NCBI GenBank assembly: GCA_964535405.1
Contig: CAZHUG010000081.1
Span: 1-6,936, forward strand
Reading direction: 5' to 3'
Length of the DNA stretch: 6,936 bases
Origin: Scatomorpha sp964535405
Lineage (GTDB): Bacteria > Bacillota > Clostridia > Oscillospirales > Oscillospiraceae
The position numbers were made by a program, and so were the translations under genes. Positions 1 through 5,174 of the stretch are shown here, piece by piece (position 1 is the stretch's first letter; each line of letters begins with the position of its first letter). Under the pieces are notes generated by a model. The model had not been told where the DNA came from. It searched no databases and saw only the letters and a list, made by a program, of their open reading frames with translations.

Positions 1-2
1 TT

Positions 3-143
3 GGCAGTCAAAGCCGCAATCTGCGCGCCGCAGCCCGCGAGATAAACTCCGCTATTAGCGGCAAGGGCGGGGGCTCGGAGACAATGATACAGGGCACATC
101 GCAAGCCACACGCGCCGAAATAGAGACTTATTTTAAAGCTTAG
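3..143 (+). CDS. C-terminal end of a probable alanyl-tRNA editing protein (DHHA1-type tail), 5' truncated by window edge
   Basis: The third forward frame is open from the window edge to a TAG at 141-143 and gives 46 residues. The visible part contains LRAAAREINSAISGKGGGS followed by ETMIQGTS, then a short acidic helix ending in YFKA. A basic helix, then a GKGGGS glycine loop and an M-x-QG motif near the end is the pattern of the DHHA1 domain that closes AlaX-type editing proteins and, in variant form, alanyl-tRNA synthetase. The short tail after the QG favours the free-standing editing protein, which hydrolyses mischarged tRNA(Ala), over the full synthetase. The catalytic part lies outside the window, so the identification rests on this motif alone; another DHHA1 protein (DHH phosphoesterase) remains possible. 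The gene is followed after 7 bases by a strong terminator hairpin, so it ends its transcription unit. Confidence 0.6.
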   Translation, partial: GSQSRNLRAAAREINSAISGKGGGSETMIQGTSQATRAEIETYFKA

Positions 144-186
144 AAAAAAACAGGCAACGGATCTTACCGTTGCCTGTCTTTTTTTG
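144..186. terminator. Bidirectional rho-independent terminator between convergent genes
   Basis: CAGGCAACGG at 151-160 and CCGTTGCCTG at 167-176 form a perfect 10-bp stem with a 6-base loop. An A-run (144-150) precedes it and a T-rich run (177-185) follows it. Read on the plus strand it gives a stem plus U-tract directly after the editing-protein gene. Read on the minus strand the A-run becomes the U-tract, 18 bases beyond the stop of the TPM gene. It can therefore terminate both convergent units. Confidence 0.9.
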
Positions 187-193
187 TTGGTTT

Positions 194-1123
194 TTAGCGC
201 CTGCCGCCACCGCCGCCTGATGAGCGACCACCGCCGAAGCTGCCGCCTCCACGTGATCCTCCACCAGGGCTGCCGCCTCGGCCACCGCCACCGCCGAAGT
301 TTCCGCCTCCGCCGAAGCCGCTCCCACCATGGAAGCCGCCTCCGCCACCTCTGCCGCCGCCGTGTGGGGGTCTCGGTCCCCTCGGCCCTCTTGGGCCGCC
401 ACAGAAGAAAAACATGGGCCACACGCCTGAGGAACGGTAATAGCGCCGCCGGCCCAGCGAGTTGAGCATGCTGATTATTACCAGCAGAATGACAACGAAG
501 ACTATTGCAGCGCCCCTAAATACAGTGCCGATACTGCGGTCATAGCCACGATTGTCATTGTAATAGCCGTCGCCGTAATTGTTGTCGCCTGAACTGTTTT
601 CTGAGCTTCCACCATAGATGTCGGCAGAATAGTGCTCCGAATAGAGGTCTATGAGCTTTGGGAAAAGGCTTGCCACAGCTTTGTCCGGCTTGTTATCATC
701 CACGTAGTCCCAGAAATAACTGTCCATAAGACTGTTTATTGTGTTGTTTGAGGCAAAGCTCGTAATACCGGAACCAACTGCAATCCAGCCCCTGTACTCC
801 TCAACAACAAGCAGCAGCAGCATGCCGTTGTTATACTCGGCACTGCCGACGCCCCAGTTGTTAAACAGAAGATTTGCGTACTGCTCACTGTCATAGCCGT
901 CGGGCAGATACTTTATTGTCACGACCGCGATCTGTGCGCCGTCGCACTCCTTCTCAAGCGGGCCGCTGGCGTTTAGTATGAGCTCCTTGGTATCAGCTGA
1001 CAGCACACTGGCGTTGTCCGTGACGTAAACATCGGGGCCCGGCTGCAAATCTGCGGCAAATGCGGGTGCCGTCAGCGTCAGTGAGAGCAACAAAACTATA
1101 AATGCTGCAAAGAATTTTTTCAT
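194..1123 (-). CDS. TPM-domain (YgcG-like) membrane protein with signal peptide and Gly/Arg-rich tail
   Basis: This 309-residue protein belongs to the TPM family (TLP18.3/Psb32/MOLO-1 fold). Residues 1-23 are a signal peptide (KK, a hydrophobic core, then AFA before the likely cut). Residues about 31-165 are the TPM domain. Recognisable family segments are VYVTDNASVLS, GAQIAVVTIKYLPDG, YANLLFNNWGVG, NNGMLLLLVVEEYRGWIAVGSG and the later FWDY. A Ser/Asn/Gly/Tyr linker (170-198) leads to one membrane helix (about 203-221) followed by RRRYYR. The last 55 residues or so are mostly glycine with spaced Phe and Arg. The predicted topology is TPM domain outside and tail in the cytoplasm. The ATG at 1121-1123 has GGAGGA at 1127-1132. 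The gene is last in the four-gene unit, 12 bases after the LemA-like gene, matching the known LemA/TPM pairing. Some TPM proteins have been linked to phosphatase activity or photosystem repair; the function here is unknown. Confidence 0.9.
   Translation of the reverse strand: MKKFFAAFIVLLLSLTLTAPAFAADLQPGPDVYVTDNASVLSADTKELILNASGPLEKECDGAQIAVVTIKYLPDGYDSEQYANLLFNNWGVGSAEYNNGMLLLLVVEEYRGWIAVGSGITSFASNNTINSLMDSYFWDYVDDNKPDKAVASLFPKLIDLYSEHYSADIYGGSSENSSGDNNYGDGYYNDNRGYDRSIGTVFRGAAIVFVVILLVIISMLNSLGRRRYYRSSGVWPMFFFCGGPRGPRGPRPPHGGGRGGGGGFHGGSGFGGGGNFGGGGGRGGSPGGGSRGGGSFGGGRSSGGGGGRR
197..375 (-). repeat. Low-complexity GGN-rich segment encoding the glycine-rich tail
   Basis: The plus strand here is dominated by GCC/CCG/CCA triplets, which on the minus strand are runs of Gly codons interrupted by Arg, Phe, Ser, Asn and Pro codons. 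It codes for the tail of the TPM protein. It is degenerate and not a clean tandem repeat, but it is the most slippage-prone stretch in the window. It also creates long spurious open frames on both strands. Confidence 0.75.
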
Positions 1124-1135
1124 TTATCCTCCAAA

Positions 1136-1684
1136 TCAGTAAAAGGGCACCGGCGCTTTTACATCTGCAAAATCGACTAAAAAGTTTGCAGGAAACTTGT
1201 CATATGTTGAACGCATAAACTCCAGAACACGTGTGTTATACGAGCTTCTTTCGATCATCTTCTGCGCGCCTGCAAATGACTCTGAGTAATGCGCCACGTC
1301 TTCAAGCTCCGACTGGCTCAATTCATAGCCGTTGAGCACGGTCAGGCTATCTGTAAAGGCGGTGGTAAGCTCGCTATTATCAGACTTCATGCCCCCGATA
1401 TCTTTATCTTGGCAGGATTGGATAAGCTCCTGACGCCCTTGGGCGAGATCATCCGCGGCCTTGGAATCATATTTTACGAGAATGGTCCAGAGTCCGTTTG
1501 CGGCAGCAAGTTTCTCCTCAAGCCGGGAATAAATGCTTTTTTCGCCTAAAACTGTGATGTAAAACGTGTCCTCAACGGCCTGAATCTCTTCACCGAGCAT
1601 AATCTGGGTGTTCAAACCGGTAGAGCCGCACACGACCACAAGCGCAATAATAAACGCAACAACGGGTTTTTTAAAAAAATCCAT
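1136..1684 (-). CDS. Small LemA-like membrane protein (diverged)
   Basis: The product has 182 residues. Residues 1-6 (MDFFKK) precede one hydrophobic helix at about 7-24, and the rest is predicted to be a helical bundle outside the membrane. The C-terminal part has the LemA pattern: SSYNTRVLEFMRSTYDKFP at about 147-165, then a hydrophobic stretch and a terminal aromatic (PVPFY). This matches the YN-x-V-x-(9-11)-FP-x(n)-F ending of LemA proteins. The usual early RRxDLIPNLV-type segment is not recognisable; YSRLEEKLAAANGLWTILV sits in its place. The length is normal for LemA. The cysteine at position 19 lies in VVVC, which is a poor lipobox. The gene starts only 3 bases after telA with GAAGGGA just upstream of the ATG, and lies 12 bases before the TPM gene. 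LemA has no firmly established biochemical function. I am fairly confident of the family because both the C-terminal motif and the TPM neighbour agree. Confidence 0.75.
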   Translation of the reverse strand: MDFFKKPVVAFIIALVVVCGSTGLNTQIMLGEEIQAVEDTFYITVLGEKSIYSRLEEKLAAANGLWTILVKYDSKAADDLAQGRQELIQSCQDKDIGGMKSDNSELTTAFTDSLTVLNGYELSQSELEDVAHYSESFAGAQKMIERSSYNTRVLEFMRSTYDKFPANFLVDFADVKAPVPFY

Positions 1685-1687
1685 GGC

Positions 1688-2860
1688 TTATCCCTTCAGT
1701 TCCAGCAGCTTCTGCTTGAGCTCGCCCTCGATGCGTCCGAGTTCAATCTCAGCGGCTGCTCTCTTGCTTGCTCCGTCGGCCTGAATCTGACGAACCTCCT
1801 CAAGCGTGCTGATCAGCTCGTGATTGGTCTTCTGGAGAGTTTCGATATCGATGATGCCGCGCTCCGCTTCGCGTGCGATCTCCACACTGCCCTGATGCAA
1901 CTTCTCGGCATTTGAGCGCAGGAGGGTGTTCGTGACATCGTTCACATCGCGCTGAGCCTCCATGGCCTGCTGAGAGTGATACATGGTCAGCGCGAGCACC
2001 ATCTGGCTCTTCCACAGAGGGATGGTGTTCACGATGGAGCTGCGGATCTTCTCCGCCATGACGGAATCGTTAGACTGAATCATGCGTATCTGAGGAGACA
2101 TCTGGATGGAGACCATGCGGGTCAGCTCAAGATCGTGCAGCTTCTTTTCAAAACGGCCGAGCATATTTGCATAGTCGTTCGCGGCCTGGGCATCCTCGGA
2201 AAGCCCGGATTCCTTGGCCTTTTGCTGAATCTTGGGCAGCTCGACCTCGCGAAGCTCCTTGCAGCGCAGCTTGCCCGCGATGATATACATGGTCAGCTCT
2301 TTATAGTACTGCTGATTCTTCTCGTACATCTTGTCCATCATTGCGATGTCCTTCATGAGTGTCAGCTCGTGCCGCTCAAGCTCCGCGGTTATCTTGTCAA
2401 CATTGTCCTCAGCCTTGTCGTACTGCGCCTTGAGAACGGCAATGTTCTGACGGGTCTTCTTGAACATGCCGAGAAAGCCCTTCTTTTCGTTCTCCTCAAA
2501 ATTGAGACCCTGAAGCTCGACAACGAGGTTTGACAGCTCGCCGCCGATTTCCCCCATGTCCTTGGTGCGGACCTTGCCGAGCGCAGCGCCGGAGAAGTCT
2601 GCAATATTCTTCTGAGCGGCTGAGCCGTAGTTTAGAATCTGCTCAGCGTCGTTTACGTCTATCTTAGTGGCGAACTCGCGAACAGCTGCCTGTTCGGCGG
2701 GGGAGAGGCGATCAATTTCAAGCTTCTCGATGGGCACATCCTTTTTAACATCCTGAACAGCGATGCTGTCAGTAACCTCAAAGGTCTCCGCCTCGGTTGC
2801 GGTAGCGGCAGCGTTGGGGTCAAGTGTCAGGGAAGGGATGAATTCTTTGTTCTCGTCCAT
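1688..2860 (-). CDS. telA: TelA-family toxic anion resistance protein (YaaN-like)
   Basis: This 390-residue protein is soluble and highly helical, and it shows the TelA family core. After a variable acidic N-terminus (1-50) come LSPAEQAAVREFATKIDV and the NYGSAAQKNIADFS segment (about 52-90). A long coiled coil follows (about 135-210) with GFLGMFKK just before it. The most conserved part is at about 255-325: SPQIRMIQSNDSVMAEKI, SIVNTIPLWKSQMVLAL, then DVTNTLLRSNAEKL. The C-terminus is another charged helix. The family is named for plasmid tellurite resistance, but chromosomal copies are common and their direct activity is not known. AAAGGA at 2871-2876 is 10 bases before the ATG. The gene follows the XpaC-like gene after 17 bases, the same order as xpaC-yaaN in Bacillus subtilis. 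No membrane segment or signal peptide is seen, so it probably acts in the cytoplasm, perhaps at the membrane with XpaC. Confidence 0.93.
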   Translation of the reverse strand: MDENKEFIPSLTLDPNAAATATEAETFEVTDSIAVQDVKKDVPIEKLEIDRLSPAEQAAVREFATKIDVNDAEQILNYGSAAQKNIADFSGAALGKVRTKDMGEIGGELSNLVVELQGLNFEENEKKGFLGMFKKTRQNIAVLKAQYDKAEDNVDKITAELERHELTLMKDIAMMDKMYEKNQQYYKELTMYIIAGKLRCKELREVELPKIQQKAKESGLSEDAQAANDYANMLGRFEKKLHDLELTRMVSIQMSPQIRMIQSNDSVMAEKIRSSIVNTIPLWKSQMVLALTMYHSQQAMEAQRDVNDVTNTLLRSNAEKLHQGSVEIAREAERGIIDIETLQKTNHELISTLEEVRQIQADGASKRAAAEIELGRIEGELKQKLLELKG

Positions 2861-2877
2861 AATATATAATTCCTTTC

Positions 2878-3636
2878 TTATTCCGGCATGGTCTGCTGTG
2901 CGGAAGCTGATGAGACGCCCCTTGCCGCTTTAATGATTTCGTCGAGCTCGTTGTCGCCGGTGAGTCCCTCGCGTGCCAGCATCTGGTTCATGACGCTGAT
3001 ATCTGTCTCAATATCAAGCGCCTGATTTTCAAACAGCGAGTCGAGCTGCTTTTTGAAGGCTTCTATTGAAGTGTCGAGCATGTCCTCAATGCTGGAAATG
3101 GACTTTGAGAGATTTTCCCCCTCAATGCCCTGGTCAACCATTCTGTCGTAGGCGTTTAGAAGCTTGATGGTAGTGGGAAGATAGTAATCCAGAAACTTTC
3201 GGATCTGCGGCACATCAGCGGGATCCTCAATAGCGTCCTGTACTATTTTATCCGAAATCCGCATCAGTTCGTTTATCTTTCTGCGCACAGTAGGATCCTT
3301 TATCGACTGATAGAGTCTGCCCATTTCCTTCATGGCGAGCTTGCCGTCTGATATGATGGAGTCAACCTCGGGGCCGTAGCTCTTCTTTGCGGGGGCAGCC
3401 GGCTGCGCCGCCTCCGGCTTGGCCTGGGGCCTCGGCGCAGATTTTTCGTACTTTTCATCTTTATTTTTTCGCGTGGATGATATAATCGAACCGAAAAACA
3501 CACCAATACCCAATGAAACCAATATCGTCATGATAAGGCCGGTAATTCTATATAAAGGCATGACAAGGCTGCACAGCAACCAAACCAGCGCAAATATATA
3601 TATTGTGGCTGTAGAGCCTCGTTTTCGTCTTCTCAA
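2878..3636 (-). CDS. xpaC: XpaC-like membrane protein (5-bromo-4-chloroindolyl phosphate hydrolysis family)
   Basis: From the TTG at 3634-3636 the product is 252 residues. It has a basic start (RRRKRG), two closely spaced membrane helices (about 10-28 and 31-52), a Lys/Ala/Pro linker (about 55-90), and a long helical cytoplasmic domain including KEMGRLYQSIKDPTVRRKINELMRIS-type segments and RKFLDYYLPTTIKLLNAYD. That last motif and the two-helix N-terminus are typical of the XpaC family. The frame extends upstream to a TTG at 3697-3699, but that codon is the -35 box of the promoter and has no ribosome binding site. The inner TTG has a perfect AGGAGG 9 bases upstream. The gene leads the four-gene unit and is followed by telA, its usual partner. 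The XpaC name comes from X-phos hydrolysis in Bacillus; its real role is unclear. Confidence 0.85.
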   Translation of the reverse strand: MRRRKRGSTATIYIFALVWLLCSLVMPLYRITGLIMTILVSLGIGVFFGSIISSTRKNKDEKYEKSAPRPQAKPEAAQPAAPAKKSYGPEVDSIISDGKLAMKEMGRLYQSIKDPTVRRKINELMRISDKIVQDAIEDPADVPQIRKFLDYYLPTTIKLLNAYDRMVDQGIEGENLSKSISSIEDMLDTSIEAFKKQLDSLFENQALDIETDISVMNQMLAREGLTGDNELDEIIKAARGVSSASAQQTMPE

Positions 3637-3645
3637 GTTTTCAGA

Positions 3646-3651
3646 CCTCCT
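3646..3651 (-). promoter_or_regulatory. Ribosome binding site that fixes the xpaC start
   Basis: CCTCCT on the plus strand reads AGGAGG on the minus strand, a full match to the anti-Shine-Dalgarno core. It is 9 bases from the TTG at 3634-3636. It lies inside the longer upstream reading frame, which supports the shorter protein. Confidence 0.8.
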
Positions 3652-3670
3652 GCAAGTATATATCCTACGT

Positions 3671-3699
3671 ATTTTATATCCAAAAACATAGTGCGTCAA
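3671..3699 (-). promoter_or_regulatory. Sigma-A-type promoter of the xpaC-telA-lemA-TPM unit
   Basis: Read on the minus strand, TTGACG (3699-3694) is followed by a 17-base spacer and TAAAAT (3676-3671). Both boxes match consensus at five of six positions and the spacing is ideal. Transcription would begin near 3664, leaving a leader of about 28 bases that contains the AGGAGG at 3646-3651. Confidence 0.75.
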
Positions 3700-3738
3700 G
3701 GGAAAAACATAGGTGTTTAAAGCTATTGCGTGTTTTTC
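3682..3738. repeat. Repeated 10-base element in the divergent promoter region (candidate operator)
   Basis: AAAAACATAG occurs at 3682-3691 and again at 3703-3712, exactly 21 bases apart, i.e. about two helical turns. An inverted partial copy, TGTTTTTC at 3731-3738, is the reverse complement of GAAAAACA at 3702-3709. The first copy sits in the spacer of the minus promoter, the second just upstream of its -35 box, and the inverted copy between the -35 and -10 of the plus promoter. The repeat is seen directly; regulator binding is inference. Confidence 0.5.
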
Positions 3739-3754
3739 ATACTTGATGTATAAT
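3726..3754 (+). promoter_or_regulatory. Probable promoter of rpe
   Basis: A perfect TATAAT at 3749-3754 lies 17 bases after TTGCGT (3726-3731), which keeps only the TTG of the -35 consensus. Transcription would begin near 3761 and give a leader of roughly 33 bases before the rpe start. The weak -35 box fits a moderate or activated promoter. Confidence 0.6.
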
Positions 3755-3793
3755 AAATATGTGTGAATTGCAACTGTTTTCGGAGGGACTCAT

Positions 3794-4462
3794 ATGATTA
3801 AGATCGCACCGAGCATACTTTCTGCCGATTTTGGCAGGCTTGCTGCCGAGGTTTCGGATATAGCCACCGGCGGCGCTGACTGGGCGCATGTTGATGTCAT
3901 GGACGGGCTTTTTGTCCCGAACATCTCTATTGGCCTGCCGGTGGTGAAGTCCCTGAGAGAAAGTACCGATATGTTTCTGGATGTTCATCTGATGATAGAT
4001 CGCCCGCATCGTTATGTGGAGCGTTTTTGTGAGGCCGGAGCGGACATGCTCTGCTTCCATATTGAGGCTGACGAGCCTCAGGATATACTGCCGGCGCTTG
4101 ACGCTGTGCGCGCGGCAGGCAGGGGCTGCGGCCTTGCCTTGAAGCCCAGGACACCGGCATCCGTTCTGCTTCCGTACATTGATCGCCTTGATATGGTTCT
4201 GGTCATGACGGTTGAACCCGGCTTCGGAGGGCAGAGCTTTATGTCCGACCAGCTTCCCAAAATTCGTGGTATTCGTGCGCTTTTGGATAAGTATAACCCC
4301 AAGTGTGAGATTCAGGTTGACGGCGGAATCGATGTCAAGACAGCGCCGCTCGTTGTCGATGCGGGAGCTAATATACTCGTGGCGGGCAGTGCAGTTTTTG
4401 GCAAACCCGACCGCGCGGCGGCCATTGCGGACATACGCATGGCGGCTGATATTAGAGCGTAG
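3794..4462 (+). CDS. rpe: Ribulose-phosphate 3-epimerase
   Basis: This 222-residue TIM-barrel enzyme interconverts D-ribulose 5-phosphate and D-xylulose 5-phosphate in the pentose phosphate pathway. The N-terminal APSILSADF (5-13) and HVDVMDG (32-38) motifs are present. They give the metal ligands H32, D34 and H65 (in LDVHLM), and D176 in VDGGID, with D34 and D176 as the expected acid/base pair. The phosphate-binding VEPGFGGQSF (140-149) and the late VAGSAVFG are intact. The length is that of the family. GGAGG at 3782-3786 is 7 bases from the ATG. In many Firmicutes rpe follows the rsgA/prkC genes; here it opens a plus-strand series with recR 25 bases downstream, divergent from xpaC. Confidence 0.97.
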   Translation: MIKIAPSILSADFGRLAAEVSDIATGGADWAHVDVMDGLFVPNISIGLPVVKSLRESTDMFLDVHLMIDRPHRYVERFCEAGADMLCFHIEADEPQDILPALDAVRAAGRGCGLALKPRTPASVLLPYIDRLDMVLVMTVEPGFGGQSFMSDQLPKIRGIRALLDKYNPKCEIQVDGGIDVKTAPLVVDAGANILVAGSAVFGKPDRAAAIADIRMAADIRA

Positions 4463-4487
4463 AAATTAAAGCAGGAGTAGAGCAGAT

Positions 4488-5087
4488 ATGTCCTTTTTCC
4501 CTTCCAGCCTTGAGGCACTCATAGAAAAATTTGCAATCTTGCCCGGTATCGGCAAGAAAAGTGCACAGCGACTGGCGTTTTTCACCCTATCCATGCCGGA
4601 GGGAGAGGCCGAGAGCTTTGCTGCTGCCATCCTTGATGCGCGCAGCAGCGTTCGTTGCTGCTCTGTCTGTCAGAACCTGACCGATTCTGAAACCTGTCCG
4701 ATCTGTGTCTCTGAGAAGAGGGATAGAAGCACAATTTGCGTTGTGTCTGAGCCGCGGGACGTCGTCTCGTTTGAGCGCGGCAGAGAGTATAACGGAACCT
4801 ATCATGTGCTCCACGGTGTGCTTTCTCCCATGAGCCACGTCGGGCCTGATGATATACGTATTTCTGAGCTTGTCTCCCGCGTCGCCACAGGCGACGTTGC
4901 GGAGGTTGTCATGGCCATGAACCCCGACACGGAGGGGGAAACCACAGCCATGTACATTTCGCGGCTTTTGAAGCCCTTCGGTGTCAAGGTCACGCGCCTT
5001 GCATACGGAATACCCGTCGGCTCCAATCTTGAGTTTACTGACGATGCGACGCTCATACGTGCCCTTGAGGGACGTGTCGAGATGTGA
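4488..5087 (+). CDS. recR: Recombination mediator protein RecR
   Basis: The product has 199 residues, the normal length for RecR, which with RecO/RecF helps load RecA on gapped single-stranded DNA. In order it shows a helix-hairpin-helix (LPGIGKKSAQRLAF, 18-31), a four-cysteine zinc finger (C58, C61, C70, C73), a Toprim domain beginning ICVVSEPRDV (83-92) with NPDTEGETTAMY further on, and the C-terminal YGIPVGSNLEF and TLIRALEGR motifs. At the usual Toprim glutamate the residue is serine with Glu next to it; other Firmicutes also vary here, so it is not taken as loss of function. AGGAG at 4473-4477 is 10 bases before the ATG. The common dnaX-ybaB neighbours are absent; rpe is upstream and rnj downstream. 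Confidence 0.97.
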   Translation: MSFFPSSLEALIEKFAILPGIGKKSAQRLAFFTLSMPEGEAESFAAAILDARSSVRCCSVCQNLTDSETCPICVSEKRDRSTICVVSEPRDVVSFERGREYNGTYHVLHGVLSPMSHVGPDDIRISELVSRVATGDVAEVVMAMNPDTEGETTAMYISRLLKPFGVKVTRLAYGIPVGSNLEFTDDATLIRALEGRVEM

Positions 5088-5096
5088 ACGTATAAT
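5065..5096 (+). promoter_or_regulatory. Possible rnj promoter
   Basis: A perfect TATAAT lies at 5091-5096, just after the recR stop. The best upstream partner is TTGAGG (5065-5070), but its 20-base spacer is longer than ideal. A start near 5103 would leave a leader of about 72 bases. The -10 match is seen; the rest is inference, and read-through from rpe-recR is also likely. Confidence 0.35.
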
Positions 5097-5104
5097 ATTG
5101 GCCT

Positions 5105-5134
5105 TAGCGGTTACAATTTTAATGGTAGCCGTTG
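5105..5134 (+). promoter_or_regulatory. Leader stem-loop upstream of rnj
   Basis: TAGCGGTTAC (5105-5114) pairs with GTAGCCGTTG (5125-5134) over 10 positions, three of them G-U, with a 10-base loop. No T-run follows, so it is not a simple terminator. It lies between recR and the rnj ribosome binding site (AAAAGGAG, 5156-5163). Confidence 0.45.
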
Positions 5135-5174
5135 TAATACATAAATTTGATTTTTAAAAGGAGATAATATAAAT

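Noticed and set aside
133..465. Overlapping open frames of about 90 residues on both strands across the glycine-rich tail
   Set aside because: They arise from the GCC/GGC triplet bias of the TPM tail, give Ala- or Arg/His-rich low-complexity products and have no family resemblance.
1616..1650. Lipoprotein lipobox around Cys19 of the LemA-like protein
   Set aside because: The residues before the cysteine are VVV rather than a small residue at -1, so lipid attachment is unlikely; a plain membrane anchor fits better.
1976..2533. 185-residue open frame on the plus strand opposite telA
   Set aside because: It is the antisense shadow of a well supported TelA gene; the His/Leu-rich product matches no family I recognise, and its position within telA explains it.
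3591..3604. AT-alternating run resembling a promoter or repeat
   Set aside because: It lies inside xpaC, encoding part of the first membrane helix, and has no matching -35 box.
4734..4770. Serine in place of the usual Toprim glutamate of RecR
   Set aside because: This position already varies in Firmicutes RecR and a Glu sits next to it; all other RecR motifs are intact.
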